Assembly: GCF_003024685.1 (NCBI RefSeq)
Contig: NZ_PYLQ01000012.1
Coordinates: 1 to 64,000 of the forward strand
DNA: 64,000 nt
Source: Faecalibacillus intestinalis
Lineage (GTDB): Bacteria; Bacillota_I; Bacilli_A; Erysipelotrichales; Coprobacillaceae
Direction of reading: 5' to 3'
In this document: piece after piece, positions 51,110 through 60,480 of the stretch
How positions within the stretch are numbered: the stretch's first letter is position 1
How the letters are laid out: each line of letters opens with the position of its first letter
Notes under the pieces: generated by a model
Database searches by the model: none
Told to the model about the DNA's origin: nothing
Seen by the model: the letters and a program-made list of their open reading frames with translations, nothing else
Program-made: the position numbers and the translations under genes

Positions 51110-52447
51110 ATGAAATTATTTAATACACTTACAAATAAAAAAGAAGAATTTAAACCTTTAAAAGAAGGTGAAGTAAGTATTTATGTATGTGGACCTACAG
51201 TTTATAACTATGTTCATATTGGAAATACAAGACCAATGATTGTTTTTGATGTTTTAAGAAGAACATTTGAATATTTAGGGAATAAAGTGACTTTTGTTTC
51301 AAACTTTACTGATGTAGATGATAAAATTATTAAAGCAGCTAAACAAGAAGGTATTACTGAAAAAGAATTAACTGATAAATATATTAAGGCTTATGAAGAT
51401 GTTAGAAGAGGATTAAACTTAGAATTTCCTACTTATGCACCTAGAGTTACAGAAACAATGGATCAAATTATTTCTTTTATTCAAAAATTAGTAGATAAAG
51501 GTTATGCATATGTAGTTGATGGAGATGTTTATTTTAGAGTTTCTAAAGTAAAGGAATATGGCGAATTATCGGGTATTAAAATTGAAGACCTTGTAGCAGG
51601 TGCAAGTGAACGTGTTGAAGATAAAGGTGTTAAAGAAGAAACAACGGATTTCGCTTTATGGAAGAAAACAGATGAAGGTATTCAATTTGATAGTCCATGG
51701 TCAAAAGGGAGACCAGGATGGCATACAGAATGTGTTGTTATGATCAATGATATTTTTGAAAATGGGCGTATTGATATCCATGGTGGAGGTCAAGATTTAA
51801 AATTTCCACATCATGAAAATGAAATTGCTCAATCAAGAGCTTTAAATGGACATCCTATTGCAGATACATGGATGCATAATCAAATGATCAATATTAATAA
51901 TGAAAAGATGTCTAAATCTTTAGGTAATGTTGTTTGGGCTAAAGATTTAATTGTAGAACTTGGATGCAATGTTTATAAATGGTTTATGTTATCAAGCCAT
52001 TATAGAAATCCTTTAAATATGACAAATGAGATTATTGAAGGTGTAAAAAAAGAAGTAGCTAAAGTAGAAAACGTTTTAAAACAAACATCTCTTTATGTAC
52101 AAGTAAATCATCTTGATGGTGATGACTTTAATAAAGACACTGTTGATCATATGGTAGATGCTTTAGCGGATGATTTAAATACTTCTTTATCTTTAACTGA
52201 AATTTTAAATCAAGTTAAAGTATTAAATCAAGCAATGCGTGTTAAAGAAAAAGACAATACTTTAATTTTAAAAGAATATAATACTTTACTTAAGATGACA
52301 GATGTCATTGGATTTGTTTTTAAACCAAAACAATTAGATGAAGATGAATTAGAATTATATTCAAAATGGTTAGACGCTAAAGCTGTTAAAGATTTTGAAA
52401 AAGCTGATCAATATCGTGCAGAATTAATTCAAAAGGGGATTATTTAA
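51110..52447 (+). CDS. cysS: Cysteinyl-tRNA synthetase
   Basis: A 445-residue class I synthetase: zinc Cys in VSIYVCGPTVYNYVHIGNTRP (HIGN motif), GWHTECVVMI and HPHHENEIAQS-like zinc ligands, and KMSKS in NNEKMSKSLGN. It charges tRNA-Cys and is controlled by the T-box just upstream. The ATG at 51110 follows GAGAGAGG. Its stop overlaps mrnC. Confidence 0.97.
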   Translation: MKLFNTLTNKKEEFKPLKEGEVSIYVCGPTVYNYVHIGNTRPMIVFDVLRRTFEYLGNKVTFVSNFTDVDDKIIKAAKQEGITEKELTDKYIKAYEDVRRGLNLEFPTYAPRVTETMDQIISFIQKLVDKGYAYVVDGDVYFRVSKVKEYGELSGIKIEDLVAGASERVEDKGVKEETTDFALWKKTDEGIQFDSPWSKGRPGWHTECVVMINDIFENGRIDIHGGGQDLKFPHHENEIAQSRALNGHPIADTWMHNQMININNEKMSKSLGNVVWAKDLIVELGCNVYKWFMLSSHYRNPLNMTNEIIEGVKKEVAKVENVLKQTSLYVQVNHLDGDDFNKDTVDHMVDALADDLNTSLSLTEILNQVKVLNQAMRVKEKDNTLILKEYNTLLKMTDVIGFVFKPKQLDEDELELYSKWLDAKAVKDFEKADQYRAELIQKGII

Positions 52448-52839
52448 TGAATCCAGATTTTATCAATCCATTAGTTCTTGCTTATTTAGGAGATAGTGTT
52501 TTAGAACTTTTAGTTAGAGATTATTTAGTAAAAGAAAGTGAACTAAAAAAAGTAAATGAGTTGTGCCAAGAAGCAACTCATTTTGTTAGTAGTTTGTCCC
52601 ATGAAAAATTTATTTTACATTTATTAGAAATTGATTTTTTAACTGAAAAAGAAGTTGGTATTTTTAAAAGAGGGAGAAATACAAAAACTTCTAAAAGAGA
52701 TACTAAAGAACATCGTTATTCAACAGGATTTGAATGTTTAATAGGACATTTATATTTAAATGAATGTAAAGATAGAATTTATGAGATATTTGATGAATTC
52801 AAAAGATATGTAAATGAGACAAATTTGAGACAAATTTGA
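52447..52839 (+). CDS. mrnC: Mini-ribonuclease 3
   Basis: A 130-residue RNase III-like nuclease without a dsRNA-binding domain: NPLVLAYLGDSVLELLVRDYL contains the catalytic acidic residues, and TGFECLIGHLYL the second cluster. It matures 23S rRNA ends. It overlaps cysS by one base and rlmB follows, the conserved Firmicutes order. Confidence 0.94.
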   Translation: MNPDFINPLVLAYLGDSVLELLVRDYLVKESELKKVNELCQEATHFVSSLSHEKFILHLLEIDFLTEKEVGIFKRGRNTKTSKRDTKEHRYSTGFECLIGHLYLNECKDRIYEIFDEFKRYVNETNLRQI

Positions 52840-52859
52840 GACGAAAAATGGAGAAAAAT

Positions 52860-53582
52860 ATGAAACAATATATATATGGAAAGAACCCTATCATGGAGGC
52901 GTTAAAGGGTGCAAGTGTTTATAAGATTTATATGTTAAATGGGCATAAGGATCCTAAAATTTTTGATATTTGTAAAAGAAATCAAATTCCATTAGAATTT
53001 GTTGATAAGAAAGAATTTGATAAGAAGGTAGGAAAGGTTGTTCATCAAGGAGTGATGGCCTATATTGAAAATTATCGCTATTATACAATTGATGAAATTT
53101 TAAAAGATATTCCTGAAAATAAACAACCTCTATTACTTATGTTAGATGGTTTGGAAGATCCTCATAATCTAGGTGCTATTTTGAGAACATGTGATGCTGT
53201 TGGTGTTGATGGTGTTATTATTGGAAAAAATAGAAGTGTTGGATTGAATGGAACGGTTGCGAAAGTTTCAACAGGAGCTATTCATCATGTAAAAGTAGCA
53301 CAGGTAACAAATTTGACAAGAACATTAGAAGATTTAAAAAAGAAGGCATTTTGGGTCGTTGGTTGTGAATTAGAAAATAGTCAAGATTATAGAAGTGTTG
53401 ATTACAATATGCCTACAGTATTAGTTATTGGTTCAGAGGGATTTGGAATGTCAAGATTGGTAAAGAAAAGTTGTGATATTAATGTTGTTTTACCAATGGT
53501 AGGACATGTGAATTCATTAAATGCATCAGTAGCTGCATCTGTTCTTTTATATCAAGTCTATAACTCACGTCATCCTTTATAG
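52860..53582 (+). CDS. rlmB: 23S rRNA (guanosine-2'-O)-methyltransferase RlmB
   Basis: A 240-residue SpoU/TrmH-type methyltransferase: N-terminal substrate domain (YIYGKNPIMEAL), and knotted catalytic motifs LDGLEDPHNLGAILRTCDA, VIGSEGFGMSRLV and LPMVGHVNSLNASVAASV. The ATG at 52860 follows GGAGA; an in-frame ATG 24 bases earlier overlaps mrnC. Confidence 0.94.
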   Translation: MKQYIYGKNPIMEALKGASVYKIYMLNGHKDPKIFDICKRNQIPLEFVDKKEFDKKVGKVVHQGVMAYIENYRYYTIDEILKDIPENKQPLLLMLDGLEDPHNLGAILRTCDAVGVDGVIIGKNRSVGLNGTVAKVSTGAIHHVKVAQVTNLTRTLEDLKKKAFWVVGCELENSQDYRSVDYNMPTVLVIGSEGFGMSRLVKKSCDINVVLPMVGHVNSLNASVAASVLLYQVYNSRHPL

Positions 53583-53602
53583 TAAGAAAGGAGAGACAAA
53601 CT

Positions 53603-54190
53603 ATGATAGCGTATAATGAACAAGAATTATTGTATTTATATCATTTAGGTTCTTCAATAGCGTATAAATTGTTGTTAGATGAGTATAAAAATAAAATTGA
53701 AATTTTTGTGAAACGTTATTGTAGAGAAACAGCATTAACTTCTGCAGAAGATTATAGTCAAGAGGCGTTACTTGTTTTGATTGGAATTTTTGATCGCTAT
53801 CGCTATGATAAGAATGCTTCTATAAATACATATTTTTCATATGCGATTAATGATGTATTAAAATTACAAAAAAGGATACTTAATAGAGGTAATAAAATTT
53901 CTACGATTTCTTTAGATCAAGAAATCTATGGAAGTAATATGCGTATTGAAAATATTATTGCAGATCAAAAGAGTTATAATAGACCGGAATATCAATTACG
54001 GTTAAATGAAAACAAAAGTTATTATTTAAATAAAATAGAAAAAGCAAGCTCTTCACTTGAAAGAAAAATATTTGATTGTTTTATGAAAGGATATAAGAGT
54101 AAAGAAATTGCTGAATTGTTGAATATTGATATTCGTTGTGTCTATAATGCGAAATATCGCTTACAAAAAAAGATGGACAAATCTAAATAA
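53603..54190 (+). CDS. sigH: RNA polymerase sigma-H factor (SigH-like)
   Basis: A 195-residue sigma-70-family factor: region 2 (EDYSQEALLVLIGIFDRYRYDKNASINTYFSYAIND) and region 4 HTH (KEIAELLNIDIRCVYNAKYRLQKKM). The place between rlmB and rpmG-secE-nusG is that of Bacillus/Clostridium sigH, which starts sporulation and stationary-phase genes. The sequence is more divergent than usual, so the name leans on synteny. Confidence 0.83.
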   Translation: MIAYNEQELLYLYHLGSSIAYKLLLDEYKNKIEIFVKRYCRETALTSAEDYSQEALLVLIGIFDRYRYDKNASINTYFSYAINDVLKLQKRILNRGNKISTISLDQEIYGSNMRIENIIADQKSYNRPEYQLRLNENKSYYLNKIEKASSSLERKIFDCFMKGYKSKEIAELLNIDIRCVYNAKYRLQKKMDKSK

Positions 54191-54248
54191 GATTGACTAT
54201 AGCTAGCTTTTATGCTAAATTATAGTGGCATAGAAATGAGTTGATAAG

Positions 54249-54398
54249 ATGAAAGAAAAAATCATTTTAGTGTGTAGTGAATGTTTATCGAGAAACTACA
54301 CAATGACTAAAAATAAACGATTAAATGTAAAAAGATTAGAATTAAATAAATATTGTAAACGTTGTGGAAAGCATACGTTACATAAAGAAACAAAATAA
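54249..54398 (+). CDS. rpmG: 50S ribosomal protein L33
   Basis: A 49-residue L33 of the zinc-binding type: [17 protein letters not shown] and [14 protein letters not shown] give two CxxC pairs. It is in the canonical place before secE and nusG and is short enough to be missed by gene callers. The ribosome site is weak (TGAG). Confidence 0.93.
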   Translation: MKEKIILVCSECLSRNYTMTKNKRLNVKRLELNKYCKRCGKHTLHKETK

Positions 54399-54410
54399 GG
54401 AGGCTATGTC

Positions 54411-54650
54411 GTGTTTGGTAAAAAGGCGGAAACAGAAGTCGTTGAAGAAGTAGAACGTGAATTAAAATTTAAAGAGTGGTTCAATTTAAAAGGAATCAGA
54501 GCTGAAATTAAAAATGTTCATTGGTTAACAAAAAAAGAATTATTTAATAATTCTTTAACTGTATTAGTGTTTACTTTTGTAATGGGGTTATTCTTCTTTG
54601 GTGGAGATGCCGTTATTGCATTTATATTGAAAGCATTGGGGATGGATTAA
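54411..54650 (+). CDS. secE: Preprotein translocase subunit SecE
   Basis: A 79-residue protein with one C-terminal membrane helix and the amphipathic GIRAEIKNVHWLTKKELFNNS motif typical of SecE. A GTG start at 54411 follows AAGGAGG. It stabilises SecY; it is followed by nusG two bases later. Confidence 0.93.
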   Translation: MFGKKAETEVVEEVERELKFKEWFNLKGIRAEIKNVHWLTKKELFNNSLTVLVFTFVMGLFFFGGDAVIAFILKALGMD

Positions 54651-54652
54651 TT

Positions 54653-55207
54653 ATGGCAGGAATGAATGATGAAGGAAGACAATGGTATGTTGTTTGTACA
54701 TACAATGGTCATGAAAATAAAGTAAAAGAAAACTTAGAAAAACGTATTGAATCAATGGGATTACAAGATTGCTTATATAATATTATTATTCCAGAACATG
54801 TAGAAACAGTTATTAAAGATGGTAAAAAAATCAACAAAGTAACAAATATGTTTCCTGGATATGTTCTTGTAGAAATGGTTATGACAGATGAAGCTTGGTA
54901 TGTTGTACGTAATACTTCAGGGGTTTCAGGATTCATTGGTTCTTCTGGTGGAGGAGCAAAACCTTTCCCGCTTCAAAAACATGAATTAGATCCAATCTTA
55001 AAGAATATGGGTATTAGTACTTCAGCAATCGAAATTGACTATGCTGTTGGAGATGAAGTAAATGTTATTTCAGGTCCATTTACTGGTAAAAGTGGAACTG
55101 TTGAATCGATTGATTTTGAAAAAGAAACGGCTAAAGTACTTATTGATTTTTTAGGTAATCAAACACCTATGGAAATTGATTTAGTAGCATTAGAAAAAAC
55201 ATTCTAG
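54653..55207 (+). CDS. nusG: Transcription termination/antitermination protein NusG
   Basis: A 184-residue NusG: NGN domain (RQWYVVCTYNGHENKVKENL, FPGYVLVEMVMTDEAWYVVR, TSGVSGFIG) and C-terminal KOW motif (GDEVNVISGPFTGKSGTVESID). It binds RNA polymerase. A terminator closes the cysS-nusG block. Confidence 0.97.
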   Translation: MAGMNDEGRQWYVVCTYNGHENKVKENLEKRIESMGLQDCLYNIIIPEHVETVIKDGKKINKVTNMFPGYVLVEMVMTDEAWYVVRNTSGVSGFIGSSGGGAKPFPLQKHELDPILKNMGISTSAIEIDYAVGDEVNVISGPFTGKSGTVESIDFEKETAKVLIDFLGNQTPMEIDLVALEKTF

Positions 55208-55235
55208 ACAAATGTATTCACATTTGTCTTTTATA
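55206..55235 (+). terminator. Terminator after nusG
   Basis: A 10-bp stem AGACAAATGT/ACATTTGTCT with ATTC loop and TTTATATT. Confidence 0.8.
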
Positions 55236-55249
55236 TTATGGAGGTAAAG

Positions 55250-56041
55250 ATGTCTAAATTATTTTTCTTTGATATAGATGGTACATTGATAGATTGTAAT
55301 AAAGGGCTTTATGGTATATCAACAGTAAATAGAAATTCCTTTGATCAGTTAAAACAAAAAGGTCATGATGTATTTCTAGCTACAGGTAGATGCAAATGTT
55401 TTATTACAGAAGGTGTTATGGATTATCCTTTTAGTGGATATGTCACTTGTAATGGGGGCTATGTAGAATATAAAGGAGATGCTATTTATAAAGCTGTTGT
55501 TCCAGCAAAAGCAATAGAAGAAACAATTAAATTATCTAAAGAACATCATTTTAGTTTCTATTTTGAAAGTAGCGATTATATTTATGTCTTAGACAAAAAT
55601 GACCCACAACATAAAGAATTTGCTAGAGTATGGGGAATGAAAGATGAAACAATTATTGATGATTTTGATCCACAAGAAATTGAAACATATATTGGAATGA
55701 TCGTTGTCAATTCAAAAGAAGATATTCCTCTTTTAGTTGAAACATTATCTCCATATTTTGATATTCAAAGACATCAAACAGGATGTTCGTTTGATTTAAC
55801 ATTAAAAGGTGTTTCTAAAGCTGTAGGAATCCAAAAATTAGTAGAAGCACTTCATAAAGATATCAAAGATACGATTGCTTTTGGAGATGGACGCAATGAT
55901 TTAGAAATGTTAGAAACTGTTGGAACAGGTGTTGCAATGGATAATGCGGTTCCTGAAGCAAAATTTGTGGCTGATGAAATATGTCCAGATGTCAATGATG
56001 ATGGAATTACAACATGGTTGAAGGAACGTGACTTTATTTAA
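55250..56041 (+). CDS. Cof-type HAD-superfamily phosphatase
   Basis: A 263-residue HAD-IIB hydrolase: motif I FFDIDGTLID, motif II FLATGRCK, and motif IV IAFGDGRNDLEMLETVG near residue 205. Substrate unknown, probably phosphosugars. The ATG at 55250 follows GGAGG; an in-frame ATG four codons earlier is part of that site. It is not closely related to the HAD gene at 42192. Confidence 0.9.
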   Translation: MSKLFFFDIDGTLIDCNKGLYGISTVNRNSFDQLKQKGHDVFLATGRCKCFITEGVMDYPFSGYVTCNGGYVEYKGDAIYKAVVPAKAIEETIKLSKEHHFSFYFESSDYIYVLDKNDPQHKEFARVWGMKDETIIDDFDPQEIETYIGMIVVNSKEDIPLLVETLSPYFDIQRHQTGCSFDLTLKGVSKAVGIQKLVEALHKDIKDTIAFGDGRNDLEMLETVGTGVAMDNAVPEAKFVADEICPDVNDDGITTWLKERDFI

Positions 56042-56073
56042 AGTGAACTTTTTTGTTATAATGACAAAGGTGA

Positions 56074-56478
56074 TTATATGAAAGAAAAAAATTAACGATG
56101 AAAGATATAGATCATAAGCTAAGTCGTGAAATCGTAAATACAGCAAAAACTCATGACGTATCAGTAATCAAATTAGAGCGACTTCAAAACATACGCTCTA
56201 CGACAAGAACAAGTCGAAAAAACAATCATAGCCTGCATACATGGTCGTTCTATAGACTAGCTACATTTATAGAATACAAAGCAAAACTGGCAGGCATAAA
56301 AGTTGAGTATGTAGATCCAGCATATACAAGTCAGATCTGTCCGATATGTGGAAGTGTTCATCATGCAAATGATAGAAATTATACGTGCAGATGTGGATTT
56401 CATACACATAGGGATCTATTGGGAGCCATAAATATATGCAACTCAACTGAGTATATTGGTAACAGATATACTGCCTAG
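56074..56478 (+). pseudogene. TnpB (IS605-type OrfB) C-terminal fragment
   Basis: About 130 residues remain of a ~370-residue RNA-guided nuclease: KDIDHKLSREIVNTAK, a RuvC strand with VSVIKLERLQNIR (catalytic Glu), the four-Cys zinc finger CPICGSVHHANDRNYTCRCG and HTHRDLLGAINI (last catalytic Asp). The N-terminal recognition domain and first RuvC Asp are missing, so it is not functional. No TnpA is present. Confidence 0.87.
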
Positions 56479-56614
56479 AGAACTATAGGTTCTGCTCTAG
56501 GAAGGGTAATGGCATACCCCTAACTTGCACTGCGACCTATCAGAAATGAACTGGTCAGCCAACAATGTTAACAGGTAGCAAGAATCCCCTGTCTTTAGAC
56601 ATGGGGAGTGTCAA
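56440..56614 (+). mobile_element. IS605-family right end / omega-RNA scaffold remnant
   Basis: Downstream of the TnpB fragment the non-coding stretch contains several short hairpins and ends in CCCCTGTC-TTTA-GACATGGGG (56587-56606) followed by AGTGTCAA. This is the classical IS200/IS605 right-end palindrome and the 3' scaffold of TnpB guide RNA. The guide would be the flanking host DNA after about 56614. Confidence 0.75.
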
Positions 56615-56702
56615 AACAAGAATATTTAGTGAATGTAGTATGTTAGAATGTAATAAAGATCTTGAACTTTATTATTTAGATTCTTTTAAAATAGTACATG
56701 AA

Positions 56703-56733
56703 AAGTAGACTCTTTATAAAAGTCTGCTTTTTA
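56703..56733 (+). terminator. Terminator between the IS remnant and the GDPD gene
   Basis: Stem AGTAGACT/AGTCTGCT with a 9-base loop and TTTT. A short open stretch before it (from about 56629, ending DSFKIVHEK) may be the 3' end of a gene split by the insertion. Confidence 0.6.
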
Positions 56734-56797
56734 AATTACATTTTTTTGGTGTATTCTTAACAATAAAAAGAGTAAAATAGGCTTTGGAGGTGAGACT

Positions 56798-57493
56798 ATG
56801 TTGTTGTTAGGACATAGAGGTTATAGTGATCAATATTCTGAAAATACAATGTTAGCTTTTTCAAAAGCTATTGAAAGTGGATTTGATGGTATTGAAACAG
56901 ATGTGCATAAAACAAAAGATGGTGTTCTTGTTTTATGTCATGATGAAAAAATCAATCGAACAAGTGATGGAAAAGGTTATATTAAAGATATGACTTATGA
57001 AGAGCTTTGTGCATATAATTTTGGAACAAAAGAAAATCCTCAAAGAATTCCTTTGTTGAAAGAATTATTGGAATTATGTAAAGGAAAAAATGTAAAGATC
57101 AACTTAGAAATTAAAACAAATAAAATTCAATATCCAGGAATAGAACTAGAAAGCTATCAAATGATCAAAGAAATGGGGATGCTAGATCAAGTTTTATTTT
57201 CAAGTTTTTATGTTGATTCTCTTTATAAATTAAGAGCAATTGATTCATCTTTATATTTAGGTTATCTTTTTGAAGATGATTATGAAAAAAATAAACAATT
57301 ATGTTTAACACAAAAATTTCATGTACATGCACGTGAAGATTTTCTAGATGAAGATGAAATTGCACTCTTTTTAAAAGCTGGATTAGACATCAATACATGG
57401 GGTGTAAAGAACCGTTTTAGATATGCTTATTTTAAGGAAAAAGGTGTCAATATTGTTATTGCAAATAAAAATTTTAAGAAATTAAAAATGTAA
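56798..57493 (+). CDS. Glycerophosphodiester phosphodiesterase
   Basis: A 231-residue cytosolic GDPD: catalytic LLLGHRGYSDQYSENTMLAF, GFDGIETDVHKTKDGVLVLCHDE and KINLEIKTNK. It splits glycerophosphodiesters into glycerol 3-phosphate and an alcohol. It resembles UgpQ and lacks a signal peptide. The ribosome site GGAGGTGAG is strong. Its stop codon overlaps a cre-like palindrome serving adhE. Confidence 0.93.
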   Translation: MLLLGHRGYSDQYSENTMLAFSKAIESGFDGIETDVHKTKDGVLVLCHDEKINRTSDGKGYIKDMTYEELCAYNFGTKENPQRIPLLKELLELCKGKNVKINLEIKTNKIQYPGIELESYQMIKEMGMLDQVLFSSFYVDSLYKLRAIDSSLYLGYLFEDDYEKNKQLCLTQKFHVHAREDFLDEDEIALFLKAGLDINTWGVKNRFRYAYFKEKGVNIVIANKNFKKLKM

Positions 57494-57501
57494 TCGCTTA
57501 C
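57490..57501. promoter_or_regulatory. cre-like palindrome upstream of adhE
   Basis: GTAATCGCTTAC overlaps the GDPD stop, about 35 bases before the adhE -35 box. It resembles the sites before glgC and the PTS operon. Confidence 0.5.
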
Positions 57502-57535
57502 GTTATTTTTTTTCACATCAAACGAGCGATAATGC

Positions 57536-57564
57536 TTGTTTTTTGTATGTTTTTCATGTAAGAT
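57536..57564 (+). promoter_or_regulatory. adhE promoter
   Basis: TTGTTT (57536-57541), 17 bases, TAAGAT (57559-57564), giving a leader of about 40 bases. Confidence 0.55.
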
Positions 57565-57611
57565 GGTTGTGTACAAATGAAAAATTTCACAATAGTTATG
57601 GAGGAAATAAA

Positions 57612-60257
57612 ATGGCAGAAAAAAAACCTGTACAACAAGCTGTCCCAACTGAAGCAGAAACTGATGCTCATGTTGATGACCTTGTAAACAAAGCTTTAAA
57701 AGCTTTAGAAGAATTTGAAGATTTTACACAAGAACAAGTAGACTACATCGTCGCTAAATGTTCTGTAGCTGGACTAGACCATCATGGTATTTTAGCTGAA
57801 GCTGCAGTTAACGAAACAGGACGTGGAGTATTTGAAGATAAAGCTGTTAAAAACTTATTTGCATGTGAATATGTTACTAACAATTTACGTCATTTAAAAA
57901 CAGTAGGGATCATCAATGAAGATCCATTAACTGGTATTACTGAAATTGCTGAACCAGTAGGTGTTGTTTGTGGTATCGTTCCAACAACTAACCCAACTTC
58001 AACAGTAATTTTCAAATCATTAATCGCTTTAAAAACAAGAAACCCAATCATTTTCTCGTTCCACCCAAGCGCTCATGAAAGTTCAAAACAAGCTGCTATC
58101 GTAATTAGAGATGCTGCTATTGCTGCTGGTGCACCAGAAAACTGTATCCAATGGTTATCAATTAAATCTATGTATGCTACTAATGCATTAATGAATCACC
58201 CAGGTGTTGCAACTATCTTAGCAACTGGTGGTAACGCAATGGTTAAAGCTGCATATTCATGTGGAAAACCTGCTTTAGGTGTAGGTGCTGGTAACGTACC
58301 TGCATATGTTGAAAAAACATGTGTATTACCAAGAGCTGTAAATGATATCGTATTATCAAAATCTTTCGACAATGGTATGATTTGTGCTTCTGAACAAGCA
58401 GCAGTCGTTGACCAAGAAATCTACAGTGATTTCATGAAAGAAATTAAAAGATTCCATGTTTACTTTGTAAATAAAGAAGAAAAAGCTAAACTTGAAAAAT
58501 TCATGTTTGGTGCAGAAGCTTATTCAGACAATGTTGCTCAAGCTAAATTAAATCCAAATGTTGTAGGTAAACCTGCTGAATGGATTGCTGAACAAGCTGG
58601 ATTCAAAGTGCCTGCTGAAACACAAATTATCTGTGCTGAATGTAAAGAAGTAGGACCAAATGAACCATTAACTAGAGAAAAATTATCTCCAGTATTAGCT
58701 ATCTTAAAAGCTAAAAGCACTGATGATGGTATCGCTAAAGCAGCTGCAATGGTTGAATTTAACGGTTTAGGTCACTCTGCTGCAATTCATACAGAAGATC
58801 ATGAAATTTCTAAAAAATTCGGACATGCATGTAAAGCAATCCGTATCATTGAAAACGCTCCATCAACATTCGGTGGTATTGGATCAGTATATAATGCATT
58901 CATTCCATCATTAACATTAGGTTGTGGTTCTTACGGACATAACTCAGTATCTAACAACGTAAGTGCTGTTAACTTAATCAATATTAAGAGAATAGGGAGA
59001 CGTAATAACAATATGCAATGGGTTAAACTTCCTCCAAAAGTATACTTTGAAAAGAATTCAATTAGATACTTAAGAGATATGAAACATATGGAAAAAGCCA
59101 TGATCGTTACTGATAGAAGTATGGTAAATCTTGGTTATGTTGAAAAAATCGAAGACGTTATTAGAAGAAGACGTAATCATGTAGATATCGAATTATTCTT
59201 TGATGTTGAACCAGATCCAAGTATTGATACTGTAAGAGAAGGGGTAGAATTAATGAGAAAATTCGAACCTGATTGTATCATTGCTTTAGGTGGGGGATCA
59301 TCAATGGATGCTGCTAAAGTTATGTGGTTAATGTATGAAAACCCAGAAGTTAACTTTGATGATATCAAACAAAAATTCATGGATATCAGAAAACGTGCTT
59401 TCAAATTCCCTGAATTAGGTAAAAAAGCAAAAATGATTTGTATCCCAACTACATCAGGAACTGGATCAGAAGTTACTCCTTTCGCAGTTATCACTGATAA
59501 GAAAGAAAACAAAAAATATCCATTAACTGACTATGCTTTAACACCAACTATCGCTATCGTTGACCCTGAATTCGTAATGTCATTACCAGGAGCAATCGCT
59601 GCTGATACAGGTATCGACGTATTAACTCATGCGGTTGAAGCTTATGTTTCAATTTTAGCATCTGACTTTACTGATGGATGGGCTAAACAAGCTGTTAAAT
59701 TAGTATTTGAATACTTAGAAGAATCAGTTAAGAAAGGTACTCCAATTGCTAGAGAAAAAATGCATAATGCTGCAACTATCGCAGGTATGGCATTCGCAAA
59801 TGCGTTCTTAGGAATGAACCACTCATTAGCTCATAAAATTGGTGGAGAATGGCATATTCCTCATGGTAGAACTAATGGTATCTTATTACCACACGTAATT
59901 AGATATAACGGAACTATTCCAACTAAATTAAATATCTGGCCAAAAATTGAAAACTATAAAGCTGATGTTAAATTCATGGAATTAGCTCAATTAATTGGAT
60001 TGAATCCTAAAACTCCAGCTGAAGGTGTTGAAATGTTCGCTGATGCTTGTGAAGAATTATGTCACAAAGTAGGTGTTGCATCTAACGTAGAATCTCAAGG
60101 TATCTCAAGAGAAGCTTGGGAAGAATCAGTTCATAGAATTGCTATGAATGCTTACGAAGATCAATGTACACCAGCTAACCCTAGAATGCCTATGGTTAAA
60201 GATATGGAAGATATCTTACGTAAAATTTACGATTACAAAAATAAATTTGATAAATAA
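57612..60257 (+). CDS. adhE: Bifunctional acetaldehyde-CoA/alcohol dehydrogenase
   Basis: An 881-residue AdhE. The N-terminal aldehyde dehydrogenase half has the active-site Cys in FDNGMICASEQAAV near residue 257. The C-terminal iron-dependent alcohol dehydrogenase half has GGGSSMDAAKVMW, HAVEAYVS and GMNHSLAHKIGGEWHIPHGR split over the Fe ligands. It reduces acetyl-CoA to ethanol and regenerates NAD+ in fermentation; it forms spirosome filaments. The ATG at 57612 follows GGAGG. Codon use is enriched in C-ending codons, typical of very high expression. Confidence 0.97.
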   Translation: MAEKKPVQQAVPTEAETDAHVDDLVNKALKALEEFEDFTQEQVDYIVAKCSVAGLDHHGILAEAAVNETGRGVFEDKAVKNLFACEYVTNNLRHLKTVGIINEDPLTGITEIAEPVGVVCGIVPTTNPTSTVIFKSLIALKTRNPIIFSFHPSAHESSKQAAIVIRDAAIAAGAPENCIQWLSIKSMYATNALMNHPGVATILATGGNAMVKAAYSCGKPALGVGAGNVPAYVEKTCVLPRAVNDIVLSKSFDNGMICASEQAAVVDQEIYSDFMKEIKRFHVYFVNKEEKAKLEKFMFGAEAYSDNVAQAKLNPNVVGKPAEWIAEQAGFKVPAETQIICAECKEVGPNEPLTREKLSPVLAILKAKSTDDGIAKAAAMVEFNGLGHSAAIHTEDHEISKKFGHACKAIRIIENAPSTFGGIGSVYNAFIPSLTLGCGSYGHNSVSNNVSAVNLINIKRIGRRNNNMQWVKLPPKVYFEKNSIRYLRDMKHMEKAMIVTDRSMVNLGYVEKIEDVIRRRRNHVDIELFFDVEPDPSIDTVREGVELMRKFEPDCIIALGGGSSMDAAKVMWLMYENPEVNFDDIKQKFMDIRKRAFKFPELGKKAKMICIPTTSGTGSEVTPFAVITDKKENKKYPLTDYALTPTIAIVDPEFVMSLPGAIAADTGIDVLTHAVEAYVSILASDFTDGWAKQAVKLVFEYLEESVKKGTPIAREKMHNAATIAGMAFANAFLGMNHSLAHKIGGEWHIPHGRTNGILLPHVIRYNGTIPTKLNIWPKIENYKADVKFMELAQLIGLNPKTPAEGVEMFADACEELCHKVGVASNVESQGISREAWEESVHRIAMNAYEDQCTPANPRMPMVKDMEDILRKIYDYKNKFDK

Positions 60258-60262
60258 TAGTT

Positions 60263-60290
60263 AAGGTAGGCATGTCCTACCTTTTCTTTT
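60263..60290 (+). terminator. adhE terminator
   Basis: Stem AAGGTAGG/CCTACCTT with a 5-base loop, then TTCTTTTTT. Confidence 0.85.
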
Positions 60291-60480
60291 TTATATTTTT
60301 TGTAACGGAATTTATTCACATTTTATTATGAACAACGAAAAGAAGAATTTGAACTATATGCACAATTAGCAAATTATGAAACGCAGTTTTATGAGTAAGA
60401 ATTTCTCTTAAGAGAAAGTTCATAATGAATTCATATAGAATTGTTATATTAATCATGTCAGATGAAGACAATATAATAAA
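60291..60480. other. Intergenic stretch with a short coding relic
   Basis: A frame reading YYEQRKEEFELYAQLANY and ending TQFYE before a TAA (about 60322-60396) looks like the C-terminal end of a lost protein; it has no start or ribosome site. A hairpin TTTCTCTTAAGAGAAA sits at about 60402-60418. A TATAAT at about 60471 probably belongs to the RNA that follows. Confidence 0.4.

Noticed and set aside
56081-56094. Five-codon ORF with promoter and ribosome site before the TnpB fragment, as the start of a gene split by insertion
   Set aside because: Possible, but the matching 3' part cannot be shown; kept only as a remark at the downstream terminator.
57567-57593. Rex-binding site before adhE (TTGTG...CACAA)
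   Set aside because: The two half-sites are 16 bases apart rather than the 8 expected for an 18-bp Rex site; only the right half (TTTCACAA) fits.
57493-57648. Longer adhE start 23 codons upstream
   Set aside because: It lies in the promoter; the ATG at 57612 has GGAGG at proper distance and starts the known AdhE N-terminus.
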